Positions 11,215 to 24,100 of a stretch of 64,000 nucleotides of DNA are shown in pieces. Positions within the stretch are counted from its first letter, which is position 1, and every line of letters starts with the position of its first letter. The notes beneath the pieces were generated by a model. That model saw only the letters and a program-made list of their open reading frames with translations. It was not told the DNA's origin and did not search any database. The DNA is from Glandiceps talaboti. Its lineage: Eukaryota; Hemichordata; Enteropneusta; Spengelidae. Where the stretch lies: positions 25,635,223 to 25,699,222 of the forward strand of contig NC_135556.1 in NCBI RefSeq assembly GCF_964340395.1, given 5' to 3'. The translations under genes were made by a program, and so were the position numbers.

Positions 11215-12777
11215 CCATATAGGCAAACCTGTACTGCACTGAATTAGTATTTCTTACAAGGACTATTGCATGCTTTGATGTTTGTTTATCTGCAAGTAGT
11301 TGTAGCAAACCAGGAAGTGCACAAAATGCAAGTGCACAACCTACACCTGTACTGAATCTATGACTACCTTCATAGACATAGCCAATGGCTGACCTACTAC
11401 ATGAATGACTAACATCAGTAATGACTGGGTTAGATAATGAATTCATTTGTGACAATAACATAGCTTTTGATGTTTTATCTAATTCATTGTCACTTTTCTT
11501 CGTTTTCAGTTTCTTTTCTAGTTTCTTTAGCACCTTACTAGGATCTTTATGCAGTGGTTCTGATGGTCCCCCATATTGCTTGTTGCTATGGAGACACTGG
11601 ATGTCATCACTGGTTGGAAGACAGACCATTGCAAACGCTGTAACGACACCTCTTAGAACCATTCTCAGATTGACACAGACAACTGCCAGGTTGTATTCTT
11701 GCATTAGTTGATTCATCAATGTACGCCTTGGTGTGATTTCAATATTGGATGTATTACTGCTTCTTTGTGGATGACATAGTTTGTCCAAACAGTTCAGATT
11801 TGTTCTTGATCTCATCACAAAGAATACTGACTCTTGATTGTCACCTTTCTGTTTAGTTTGTGGCGAGTCATTCTCAGTGTCTGCACACATTTTATCACAT
11901 TCATTCCATTCAGTTACTAGTTTGTCCCAAGGACAGTAATGTGGTGCAACCACCCCTAACTTTGTGTAATTTGGTCTCTTGTCTGGTGGATACCTCAAGT
12001 GTTTAGCTTCAAGTTGTTGTTTGTTGTTTTCATTGACTGTAATACAAGCCTGTGTGTCTGGATAGCCATATGGGAAGTGTGGAACACCCTGTTGTTGAGC
12101 CACACTCAGTGATTCTCGTTCCCCTCCAGCTCTACCTCCAGCATACACTAGTGCAATCCAGAAGCCCATACCCCAACCTTGAGGAAAAATCAAATCCCAT
12201 CCACTTCCTAATCCTAGCTGACTACGACTATCCTGATTTCCTGGATTATGGAGTAGCAGTACTGGAATTCTGGATTCTTGTCTTCCCAGATAGAGTTGGG
12301 ATCCAGGAATGACATGTTGCGAACGTTTCTTGTTGATGTCATTAACTGACATTTTGTCATTTGAAACATTCATTCTGACAGTTTTGTCCCAGATTGGTGA
12401 GCAGCAGGCAGTGTTAGGTAGACTCTGTGATACATCCATTCGTTTGTCTGGATCAAGGTCTGAAAACAAAAAAAAACATTACATGTGTAGTTATTTCTTT
12501 TCATATAAAATGTACTCACACTTATTCCATTCTCATAAATGTGTCTTGCTCATTTTCTATCAATGATTTTTCAAGGTTGAAAATATTGGTGTAATATTTA
12601 ATGTCATTTTTGATGAATAACTTCAACAAGATAATCTGTTGGATAACATTTGTAAAAAGTAAACCTACCCACAAACACAAACACAAACACACACACATAC
12701 ACAAACACACACATACACAGACACAGACACAGACACACAGACACACACAAACACCCACAGACACACACACACACAAA

Positions 12778-12836
<59 letters not shown>

Positions 12837-15750
12837 ACAAATAGACAGCCTTCCACTACTCAAACACAACCTACATACATCATTCAACCACACATGACCC
12901 ATCCAAACATACACACCGTACATATACAATCCCCAAAACACAAACACAAACACAAACACAAACACAAACACAAACACAAACACAAACACAAACACAAACA
13001 CAAACCAAATTTCCTTTCTATATCTGCATGGCCAAGAAAAATATAATTTTCATTTCATTTTCTGTCTATCTCCTAGGTGTTCTATTCAAAACTATTGAAT
13101 GTTACTTACCAGATCTGTCTGTGGGTAGATCAACTTTCATTTTTTTGAGAGGTAGTAATACTCTAGGATCTCTGACAGTAAGTCCAATCACACAGTTTGG
13201 TGGCAGTTCACTACATCTCTGAACACCTCCTAATAACTGCCATAGTCTGCTTTGCTCTCCATGTACTTCCTTTTCTGACTGGTTCTGAAATCAACATAGG
13301 ATTACATCATGTGATCAGTCTTTCATATTTAGTCAGAAAGTCAAAAAGTAGATTTCTATAAAGCTGCACTAGCTGTAACTAGGATACCATTTATTTCGAT
13401 CAGACATGCAACAATATATTCATTGAAAATTGGAAAATTATTAAACTACCAATAATTAGACATTATACACATTAATTAAAGGTAGGTTTTATCTATAAGT
13501 AGTGCAGTAATAGTCTGAAATTGTGAGGATGTTAGAGGCATTCAATTTTGGGTGCAGACTCAAAAATCAATTTGACTGGATTTATGTATACAGCTACACA
13601 AATATGCTGATACACAGTTGAATTAATTCTGTTTTATGAGTAAGTCATCATATCTAAATACACAGTTTCAAAAAAACATTCCAGGTGCAGCTTGAAATCA
13701 AGTCAAAATAAAGTTCTTTTATAATGAACAGACACAAAGTGGTGTAAATGATTCACACAGTACATAACATAATTCACTGCAAATATCCAGGATTAAGACA
13801 AAACCCACTTAAATACTACAGAGTATATCTCAACTATAACTTTGCTGTGATATTTTACAATCTACTGTAAACCTGTAGGGTGTTTCTTAGGAAACTGAGG
13901 TGACACTGACATCAGAGCTTTTGACTGGGTTTCACAACAATTTACAAAAGACCACAGAAAAGTAGGCCTGTTACATTTATGATCTTTGTTGAATTGTAAC
14001 CTTTACTTTCTAAAACCTATGTAGTTCAGTTAAAATGTCTGCATTGAATTCCTTAAACTCTATATAATTATGCAATAGTATAAAAGATCTCTTACCTTGT
14101 AATGTGTCTCCCACCATTTCAAATCTTCTTTGTCATTCAGGTCACCCTCCCCACCAGATTTGCCATCACCCTCCACACCAGGTTTGCTATCACCCTCCCC
14201 ACCAGTTTTGCCATCATCCTCCACACCAGTTTTGCCATCACTCTCCCCATCACTAGCTACATCAGCAGATTTCAAAATTTCAAGAAGAAGTGAATGTGAT
14301 AGTGGGCCCTGAAGTTGAAATCTAATCACATCCTGTCTCAATGCATTGATTCTAATGTCACTGTCTTTGTTGATGTAACATTTTTGTATGATTACATCAG
14401 CCTCTTTGCTAGAATCCACATCTTCTTTGTCACTTGTTTTGCTTTTCAAATCTTTCCCAACTTTCATTTTCTTGTGTTTCTTCTTTTTAACCTTGACTGG
14501 TACAGCACAACAAGCTTCACATAGTTCCTGAAGAACTGCTTCATAACTTGATGGATGAACCCATATCCATAGCTGCCGACATACTTTGCTCTTGAACTTG
14601 TGATCCGATGAATTCTTTTTAGCTATTGCATCATATTCAGAACTGTTCTGGTGGAGGGGTTTCCAAAGGATATCAACAGGGGCAATAGCATGATACGGGT
14701 ATTGGTTACACTTGTATAACATAATGGTACCATGTCTAGTCCCACTCAAATAGCTTGCTGAAGCAAACGTCAACCCTAAACCATAAAAGACACATAAAGC
14801 ATACATACAGCATGTACTACAATACAAATATGTCTTTGGTGAAAGTAACGAGTAATATAGTCCATATCTATCAGTACAGTCAGTATAATATTCCCATAAT
14901 GCAAATCACCTCAATCATAAAGTGGCTGCTGTGTTAAAGGTCAATGTTCCGTTTGGATGAATATTTGGGTCAAAAAACATTTGACTGGCAGAGCTATAGA
15001 AAAGGTTAGTCCTGAATAAAAGAATGATTCTATGGAATTCTTATGACTGTCCAGTGATAAATTAGTGGTTGTCAATGACAAGGGAATAAAACATTGTGGT
15101 TTGAGCAAACTTGATATTTGTACTAAACTTGTGAATGAAACATGACTAAGTGATACAGCCTACAATTTGCACATGGAGTCCGTAGAACATTTGGCCTGAG
15201 TTTGGGCAGTTCATAGCAAATCTCTGCCTATGGAGCTATTTGAACCCATCACCAACTGTCTAGTTCTGAAGATTGATCACCCTGTCATAAGAAGCCAGAT
15301 GTACCAAATTTCTGTGTCCAAGAAACCTAAAAATACCGGAGATTACACTTACCTGTGTTAATGTCAGTGAGATATGAGAGACATGACAGCAATTGACCTT
15401 GTGGTCCTGTTAACTCTATCACTCCATAGTAGGATTTATCCTTTAAAATACAAAACAAGTCATATACAGATGTGTAGTTGAAACTTTAAAGGGGAATGCC
15501 ACTCAAGGAAATGAAGTAATTTTCATAAACTATGGGTTCTGGAGAGTCCTTTCATGATGTTACATTGCCTACAATTGCTTGCGATTTCATAAAAACATCA
15601 ATTTCATCTTGTGTCTTAGTAGGCTGTGGAACATATTGCATCATGGGAGTCAACTGAAATAATGTATTCAATTTGCACACTGAATATTCATGAGATGTTT
15701 TACATTGAAGGGTATAGGCACTCAGGACTCATGAATATTCAGTGTGTCCA

Positions 15751-15827
<77 letters not shown>

Positions 15828-18030
15828 AAAATCAACACATACCTGTATAAGACAGTGATGTGCCATTGCTCTGTATGCAGCTCTTACACTTTTGTCATTA
15901 GGGTGTTGTGGTATTTTGTAACCCCATTTCTCAGCCATATGAAATCGCTTAGCATGCCATATATGCGTCTCCAACCATGCATATTTTCTACTTCTACGTT
16001 GGTATTCTTTCAGTAAGTTTTGGGGTTTTCTACGATGACGCCTTGACTTTCGTTGTGATCCACCATCTTGCTTCTGAACAGCTCTTTTGTGTTTCTGAAC
16101 CTGCATTCAAAATATATCATTATAAACAAAAGATGAAGAGATCTTATTTTCAGGATAAACGTAAACTCGAGACTTCTTTGCAAGGTTCTTGAAAAATGTG
16201 AAGAAAGTCTGTAATCTCAACAGTTATATGGAACCAAAGGTAATTTACAGATGCATACATTTATACAGATGTGATAAGGTATCAATAATAAGGATTATTG
16301 AACTTGAACACAAAAAAATTATCAGTGAGAGAAGACGTGTGTAAAAGGTTGAAATAAGCCAGCAACCACTGTAGAAGTAGATAGAGCTTTAATGTATACA
16401 ATGGAGGGAACTACATAGTCTATGTTTACATCAAGTAGAAATAGACATAGCCACATCTTATCTACATGTCTTACCTCAACCTCAGCTTGTTTTCGGAGTC
16501 TCCGTGGTAACCGTTTGATATTGTGACTCATCGCCCTTCTTCTCATGTGTCTTGGAAGTGTTTGAAATACTCGTCGACTTCCACCTTTTGAATGTACAGC
16601 TTTCATCATACTATTGATTTCCGTCACCCTTGCTTCAGCAAACTCTGCTACATTGATACCTGCAGAAAAAACAATAATGTAAGAAGTTACAAACACTGAA
16701 ACACCACTAAATTGTCATGTAATACTGGTGACCCTGTTAATAGAGAGGAAGAAATATGGTCAAATGTATCTCTTCAAGCTGGGAACACGAAGGCCTATGT
16801 TACATCAAAATTTAGGCAATAAATCCTCATGAAGTTTGAATGAAATTCATAAACATTTTACCCACTTTCTACTTTTTATAAAAACACTGCCAAAGGTCAC
16901 AAAAAGAATTATAATTGCTAAAATAAGAAATGCTGTGTGAGATAATGACTGATAAGTTATGATATAAGTGAGTATTCCTTCTTTGTCATCCTTTCAAGTA
17001 TTTATCCAAGAAATTGATGATCTGGGTAACCTTTGACCTAAGGCAAATAACAGTATGAAACATATACTTACTTCTTGGTGCCAAAGCTAACCAATCAACA
17101 TCTTCTGTTCCCAGCCTTTCCCGTTTTGTTTCATCATCTCTTTTTCTCTTTTCACCTCTTTTGTTGCCATTATTTTCATTCTGACATTCTCTCCCAGTTT
17201 TTTCTTCCATACCCTGTGAATAAAGACATTTATAAAATTAGTTTCAGATTCAGAATCAGATTCACATTGGAGGACAATACGAGGCTAGTATCATATTGTC
17301 CTGAAATTTAAATCTGATTCTGAATCTGAGACTAATTTTATATACATACTCATTTATTTGTTACTCAAATTACTGTGTTTCTGAAAATTACAGTCATTGT
17401 AATAGAAATTGTTTTCAGAATAAACAGAAACTGCAATAAAATGCAAATTCCTGTCTGCCCAATTCAATCCATCTCAACATGACACATGACACTCAGTAAT
17501 TTCACTTACGAGTACCATAAAAATTCAACTGTATCGACATATAATATGAAAATGATACTGTTGTAAGAGGACCATGACCAGTTATGTCTGCTTGTATAAA
17601 GCTGGATTTATATTACCATCCTGGAATGGAATATTAGCTCACAAGTGACAGTGCATGATTGGCTACATACTAGTAGTCTTGCTTGCAGATGGTGCACCGG
17701 TCTAGATTACTGACATGACCCTCAACAGGAAGGGACGACTTACTCCGTATACAAGCAGGACTACATTTATTCGAATCATACTTGAATCATAGTATAATTT
17801 TGTAATGATGTGTGACATTACATCAAATATATGTAAGCATGGTTGACGATGCACCGTGTATTACATGTATGGAAACACATTGTGAACTATGCTTTATATC
17901 AAGGTACACGTCATTTTAACTTTGAGCACGTAAAGTATGGTTAATTCAATCACCGTGTGGAGAACCCTGGTTAATTGGTGAGTTTATGACTGAAACTTAC
18001 TTGGCCATGCTGGTTTGTAGACGCCGCCAT
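11195..18030 (-). CDS. POP1: POP1, large protein subunit of ribonuclease P / RNase MRP
   Basis: Eight coding exons, right to left: 18001..18030, 17072..17213, 16475..16659, 15843..16100, 15353..15440, 14096..14775, 13110..13284, 11195..12459. All junctions are GT-AG and in phase, giving about 940 aa (human POP1 about 1,024). POP1 is the core scaffold protein that binds RNase P and MRP RNA for tRNA 5' processing and pre-rRNA cleavage in nucleus and nucleolus. Diagnostic blocks: the Arg-rich N-terminal signature [40 protein letters not shown]; the POPLD-type block [38 protein letters not shown]; and the C-terminal [11 protein letters not shown]. The start [10 protein letters not shown] is encoded alone by the first exon. 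A variable acidic Gly/Asp/Lys repeat sits in the exon at 14096..14775. The gene is head to head with RIDA, 131 bp apart. Its 3' end lies in a 48-bp tandem repeat. Identification rests on remembered family sequence; I consider it firm. Confidence 0.95.
12669..13005. repeat. CA-rich and (CAAACA)n arrays in POP1 intron
   Basis: Imperfect CA array at 12669-12836 and a 6-bp array at 12937-13005, in the intron between the last two coding exons. Confidence 0.95.
14140..14262 (-). repeat. In-frame coding repeat within POP1
   Basis: About four imperfect units of roughly 24-30 bp on the coding strand specify an acidic low-complexity segment of the pattern [19 protein letters not shown]. The frame is kept throughout and lies in the least conserved part of POP1. 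Confidence 0.8.
15755..15829. repeat. (ACAG)n microsatellite in POP1 intron
   Basis: About 18 units, ending 13 bp from the splice donor of the POP1 exon at 15843..16100. Confidence 0.95.
17231..17342. mobile_element. 112-bp foldback element in POP1 intron 1
   Basis: The ends TATAAAATTAGT and ACTAATTTTATA are exact inverted copies. Pairing continues through CAGATTCAGAATCAGATT and an inner AGGACAATA/TATTGTCCT pair, so the element can fold almost end to end. It is MITE-like; the family is unknown. Confidence 0.65.
17674..17763. mobile_element. 90-bp TIR element, copy 1
   Basis: It begins TAGTCTTGCTTGCA and ends CAAGCAGGACTA, which are inverted repeats. The internal segment with GTGCACC and ATTACTGAC matches copy 2 (18543-18653) in the opposite orientation. 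I find no target duplication for this copy. It lies 5' of the region around the POP1 first exon, within POP1 intron 1. Confidence 0.6.
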
Positions 18031-18161
18031 TTTAGGTCGGTCCTCGATGAAATCATCAGGTGACCACTCAGGTCAGGTCATCCAGGTCAGGTGATCCCCA
18101 CTATCCTCCGAGTCGTATCAACTTTTTACGTTGGGAATATACTAGTTGTATCTTTCTAAAG
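18031..18161. promoter_or_regulatory. Bidirectional POP1/RIDA promoter interval
   Basis: Only 131 bp separate the POP1 start codon (minus strand, 18028-18030) from the first RIDA start codon (18162-18164). Both 5' UTRs and the core promoters must share this interval or overlap the flanking exons. It has no clear TATA box. It carries AGGTCA hexamers at 18070-18075, 18075-18080 and 18084-18089 and an AGGTGA at 18089-18094. The coding evidence on both sides is strong; promoter function is inferred. Confidence 0.75.
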
Positions 18162-21100
18162 ATGGCAGGTGTCGTTCGACGAATCGTTAATACGGCTAAA
18201 TCCCCGGCTGCCATAGGCCCGTACAAGTAAGTAGTATTACGCAGTTTATCTTCATATAAACGCGAATGACATATGTCACTTTTCTGGCGGTCCTACACGG
18301 GTACCCCGGGCCCATGTTTCAAATATGCAAATAGGTCATTATAAAACAAAGACACCGCGGTGATCCTCCTCGTAAGGTGATAGGTTGCTAACAGTAGCGT
18401 GTAGGTTTTGAACTCAGAACGCTATAGTGCAGTGGTCTGAGTTTTGAATGAACAACTTTCAGAACCGACATTTACAATACGCATGACTAAACCACTGTGT
18501 GTATTTGACCTTCGTGAGCTACTAAGTTATCATGTAGTACCATAGTCCTGCTTGCATACGGAGGAATTCGGGACTCGATTCTGACAATTGTCCCCCCCCC
18601 CTCCAAGTCAAGTCAGTAATACAGACTCGTGCACCGTCATGTAAGCAGGACTAGTAGTACCACAACCACTTATGAAGTACGAATTCAATATTCAAAAAAT
18701 ACTGTCACCGGTATTTTTACATACACTGTGCATGCTTGGAGGAATTATACTGGAGGAATTATACTGGAGGAATTATACTGTCAGTATAATTCCTCCAAGG
18801 TGCATGTAAATACTTAATAACGCCGTTTTATTCAGAAATTTGTATGACAAATTTTATTCCGATGAGCCATTCACCAGCAAATACACGCAGAAATTGATAG
18901 GGCATTTTTCCTTACTGGCGAAATCTAGTCTGGATACAACGTGATTTCTAACTAAACCACGGTTGAGTGGACGTGTAAATCGTAACGATGCCATATATAG
19001 GAACTAGACTAGGTGAAATCATGATCCACACGCCACTGTGTTACCGTCACATGATATTACAAATCAAGGACATTGGACGATTGTGTGTGGCATGTGCATA
19101 AGAGTGTTGTAGCCGCGGTTCACGTTTTACTTTGTCCTAAACTCATCACCATGGCAGGTATTCCGCGACGAATTATCACAACTGCACGACCAACAGCTGC
19201 ACCAATTAGGCAAGTACAAATACGTCATCGATGCAATGACTCAAATTTTGAGACCAAGTTTACCTGTAAACCATTTACAGGTCTGTAATCCTGATCCAGG
19301 GATTATGGTATCTATATACGACACTGTATTTTTATACAATTCAAAAACTAAAGAATGTCTTTTTCCACTTGTACTAGTTGTAGCAAAATAGATTTTATGA
19401 CAATGACTTTTAGTTTGTTGTCTGGTAATGATGAGCTATACCATGACAATGCTTATTTTGAAGTTACTGTTACATTATATAGTAAAAATAACTTATTTCT
19501 AATGAAACATGTGTTCTATCTGTAATTTGCATAATGCAACTTATTTGCATAATTTGCGTTATTTACCAGTTATATAGTAATTCAGGTCAAGTCCATGTAA
19601 AAGATAATGAATTACGGTTACTAATTGCTCAGTCAGAATTTCATCAATTTCTTATGGATAATTTATTTTGTCCAATAAATAGAATGGTTTGATTTGCATT
19701 ATTAATGATAATTACTATTAATTAATACTTAGGTTGAAGTGATAATTCTGGCTACTGAGAATTTCAATATACTTTGTGGATATATTGATATCACTTTCCA
19801 AAGATTTGGTGGGTGTGTTTTGCAATTTATGTATTATTTGTATTAAAAAACATGAAATCAAGTCTGTACATGTATATGTTATTTCCATATACATTGAAAT
19901 ATATCACTATCATCCATGCATAAATTGTTTGATTACTTTTGTACACAAGGTACAATATCATTGGACAATTGTGTGTGGCATGTGCATGAGAGTGTTGTAG
20001 CCACGGTTCACGTTTTACTTTGTCCTAAACTCATCACCATGGCAGGTATTCCGCGACGAATTATCACAACTGCACGACCAACAGCTGCACCAATTAGGCA
20101 AGTACAAATACGTCATCGATGCAATGACTCAAATTTTGAGACCAAGTTTACCTGTAAACCATTTACAGGTCTGTAATCCTGATCCAGGGATTATGGTATC
20201 TATATACGACACTGTATGTATTTTTATACAATTCAAAAACTAAAGAATGTCTTTTTCCACTTGTACTAGTTGTAGCAAAATAGATTTTATAACAATGACT
20301 TTTAGTTTGTTGTCTGGTAATGATGAGCTATACCATGACAATGCTTATTTTGAAGTTACTGTTACATTATATAGTAAAATAACTTATATCTAATGAAACA
20401 TGTGTTCTATCTATAATTTGCATAATGCAAACTTATTTGCATAATTTGCGTTATTTACCAGTTATAGTAATTCAGGTCTGTCAAGTCCATGTAAAAGATA
20501 ATGAATTACGGTTACTAATTGCTCAGTCAGAATTTCATCAATTTCTAATGGATAATTTGTTTGTTCAATAATAGAATGGTTTGATTTGCATTATTAATGA
20601 TAATTACTATTAATTATACTTGGGTTGAAGTGATAATTCTGGCTACTGAGAATTTCAGTATACTTGGTGGGTATATTGATATCACTTTCCAAAGATTTGG
20701 TGGGTGTGTTTTGCAATTTATGTATTATTTGTATTAAAAAACATGAAATCAAGTCTGTATATGTATATGTTATTTCCATATACATTGAAATATATCACCA
20801 TCATCCATGCATAAATTGTTTGATTACTTTTGTACACAAGGTACAATATCTAGATTTCATTCTGACTCCTAAGAGTAACTGAATGGATTGAACCACCAGT
20901 CTTAAGTCTAAGTAACTGAGAACAGACACATGGATTGAATCTTGAGGTACATTTATTCAAACACAGTAATAATTCCCCTTTATAATTCCCAGGGGAATTT
21001 AATACTAAAGGTTACAAAGCTTAAATGGGAAAAACAATTATTACAGCCCCCTGTGAACTTAGCCCAGAATCCAGGCCTGGCAAATTTTGCTATCACCTTT

Positions 21101-24100
21101 CCCCTACACCTGGTATTTCACCAGCAGTCTTTTACTTAATGAAGGTTCAGAGAGAAAGGTGCGCTGATAAATAAATATTTAACTGTATTTTTTATCTTGA
21201 TCAGTGTTGGAGTTGAAAATTAAATGCTTCATAATTTTCATTTACAGCATCCTGGCAAATAAGTCTGACTACAGCAACAGAATACTACTTTCCAACCCTG
21301 TGAGATAGAGTATGTGTATTCTGTACATGGCATCTTATATTGATATTGGCATCTGTTATTTTGTATTTCAGCCAAGCAGTTGTAGTGGACCGAACCATGT
21401 ATATTTCTGGTCAGATTGGAATGGACTTGTCAGGCAATCTTGTCTCTGCTGATGTCTTAGAACAAGCAGACCAGGTAAAACAAAACGATGATAAATGCAC
21501 TATCATGGCAATGAATGTCTTTGGGGCCATGCAAATCTTTTCACTGTCACAACACATATCAGATTTTTATACCCATTTCTTCTAAGACATAAGATATATA
21601 TGCATCCATATAGTACATATTACTGATAGTCATAAAATGAATTCACTAAAGACTGCAGAAAAATCTAAGAGCATGATTTAATTGATTGGTTGGTTGGTCG
21701 GTAGGTCAATCAATTGATTGATTGATTGATTGATTGGTTGGTTGGTTGGTTGGTTGATTGATTGATTGATTGAATGGTTGGTTGTTGATTGATTGAATGG
21801 TTGATTGTTGATTGGTTGGTTGGTTGGTTGGTTGGTTGGTTGGTTGGTTGGTTGGTTGGTTGGTTGGTTGGTTGATTGATTGATCGATCGATCGATCGAT
21901 CGATCGATCGATCGATCGATCGATTGATTGTAGTTTACATTATGCACAAGCCATACAAATTGGTTACTTATAAGCTATATAAAAATTATTTCCATGCTTC
22001 TTGACACTAGGCATTGAAGAACATGGGTGAAATCCTGAAAAGTCAAGGTGCTGACTATTGTAATGGTTAGTCCATAAAGTTTCTTCTATAATTAACGAAT
22101 GTACAGGGTTAAAGGTCAAAGATGAAATCATACCTTATAAGCAAAGTAAACATACATAGTTTATCAAAGATAAGAATATATGAATTGTGAGATTATAGGG
22201 TGGGTGTGTGTTTAGTGCTGAATGGGTTCAGTGGAAGGGAGCAGTAAATTACAAATGTTATGTTTAGTTTAGCCTAATTTGTACACATATCAATTTATTG
22301 TGTTTACATACTGTCAGTGTAATGGATAATATTTTATACCCTTGAATTGTTGATTAATATTTTATCACTGATTGTTGCAAATAACTGATTTATTCACATT
22401 GCAGTGATTACAGACTTAAATTATTGTTGATTGTAAATTTGATGAAGATATATCACTTTTTTACTGAACAGTGACCATGTTTGGTGTAAAAATCCACCAT
22501 TCTAGCAGATCAGGAAAAAACTGATATGACTTTTGTGCTACCAGGTAGTGTCTTTATAACTGACTTAAAACCTTCACCTTCTGTGTCAAATTTCAAGAAA
22601 GTACCCAATACATCTTTTAGTTACACTGAATTAATGTGTCTGTGTGTCTTCTATGAAGATTTGTTTTTATTCTTGTTTGTCTTCTTTTCTGTTCATAGTT
22701 GTTAAGGCTACAGTATTGTTGGCAGATATAAATGACTTTGCTGCTGTGAATGAAGTCTATAAGAAATGTGAGTATACTGTACTCAAAGTTGTAACAAATA
22801 GCAGGGATTTGTATGCAGCAGAGATTTGTACACAGCAAGGTTTTAAGAAATGGGGATTTGTATGCAGCAAGGATTTGCACACATTAGCAAGGTTTTAAGA
22901 AATGGGGATTTGTATGCAGCAGGGATTTGTACACATTACCCAGGTTGTAACAGATAGCAGGGATTTGTACAAGGTTGTAACATAGACTGTAAGATGTGTT
23001 ATAGTGTTCACTCCTGATCAGTCATCTCTTATGACTGTATTACTGTGTACAAAAGTTTGGATTTGTACACGGGGCAGGGGTTGGTGATATGTATGGCTCA
23101 GATTGGTACTCAGCAGGAATTGGTATGTATGGCTCAGATTGGTACACGGGGCATGGGTTGGTATGTATGGCTCAGATTGGTACACGGGGCATGGGTTGGT
23201 ATGTATGGCTCAGGCTGGTACACAGGGCATGGGTTGGTATGTATGGCTCAGATTTGTACTCAGCAGGGGTTAGTATGTATGGCTTAGATTGGTACACAGG
23301 GCATGGGTTGGTATGTATGGCTCAGGCTGGTACACAGGGCAGGAGTTGGTATGTATGGCTCAGATTGGTATTCAGCAGGGGTTAGTATGTACGGCTCAGA
23401 TTGGTACTCAGCAGGGTTTTATACATGAAACATTGCTGCAGGATAGAGTAGAGAATAATTGAGATTTCCAAGTTGGTTTCCTTTTCAATATTTCAATTGA
23501 AACTACTTGAATTAATAAATAGTAATAAACTTGATATACATTGTCAATTTCCTTACAGTTAGTTCTACTTCTTATGTCTGTTTTCAGATTTTGTTTCCAA
23601 GTACCCAGCTCGTGCTGCTTATCAGGCTGCAGCCCTACCAAAGGTAACACAGTTCTTAATACTGAATATTTATTATACAAAAACGAATACTAAAATTATT
23701 TTATATTTTGTTTTAATTAAATTTCAGTGACATTACTTTCCACCAAGACTTTCAGCGTATCTCTACTAAAATCAGTACTAGTCAAATTATTGCTTTTATT
23801 CTTTTTCTCTTTTATATATATGAAATCAGTAATGGTAAGGTCAAATCTTAGGATAATGGCACAGTCTACTTATACCTCTCTTCAGCCCAAATTCAACTTA
23901 TTGATGATTATTTTGGCAATTTAGGGACGATTGCACAATGTCACACAAACTCAACAAGCGAACATTGCGTCGTTCATTTGGATCAAAAACCCAGCACCAT
24001 ATCTCACATTAGAAGTAAATTTTTAGCAACTTATCAACATCTCAGTAGTAAATTCGAAAGCTGTTATCATTGAAAGAGGGAAAGTTTTCTGTTGGAATTT

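Larger units (their letters stand above)
19068..20852. repeat. 890-bp tandem duplication carrying extra RIDA first exons
   Basis: Copy 1 is about 19068-19957 and copy 2 about 19958-20852. They match throughout with scattered substitutions and small indels. Each contains an ATG exon (19151 and 20040) with the same predicted peptide. Copy boundaries were judged by eye. Confidence 0.9.

Noticed and set aside
11911-12312. Plus-strand frames within the large POP1 terminal exon
   Set aside because: Shadow frames of the well-supported minus-strand POP1 coding sequence.
19201-19288. Extension of RIDA exons 1B/1C into a 71-86 aa stand-alone protein
   Set aside because: After the first 19 residues the frame runs into intron-like sequence with no similarity to RIDA. 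The conserved donor and exon homology fit a first exon better.
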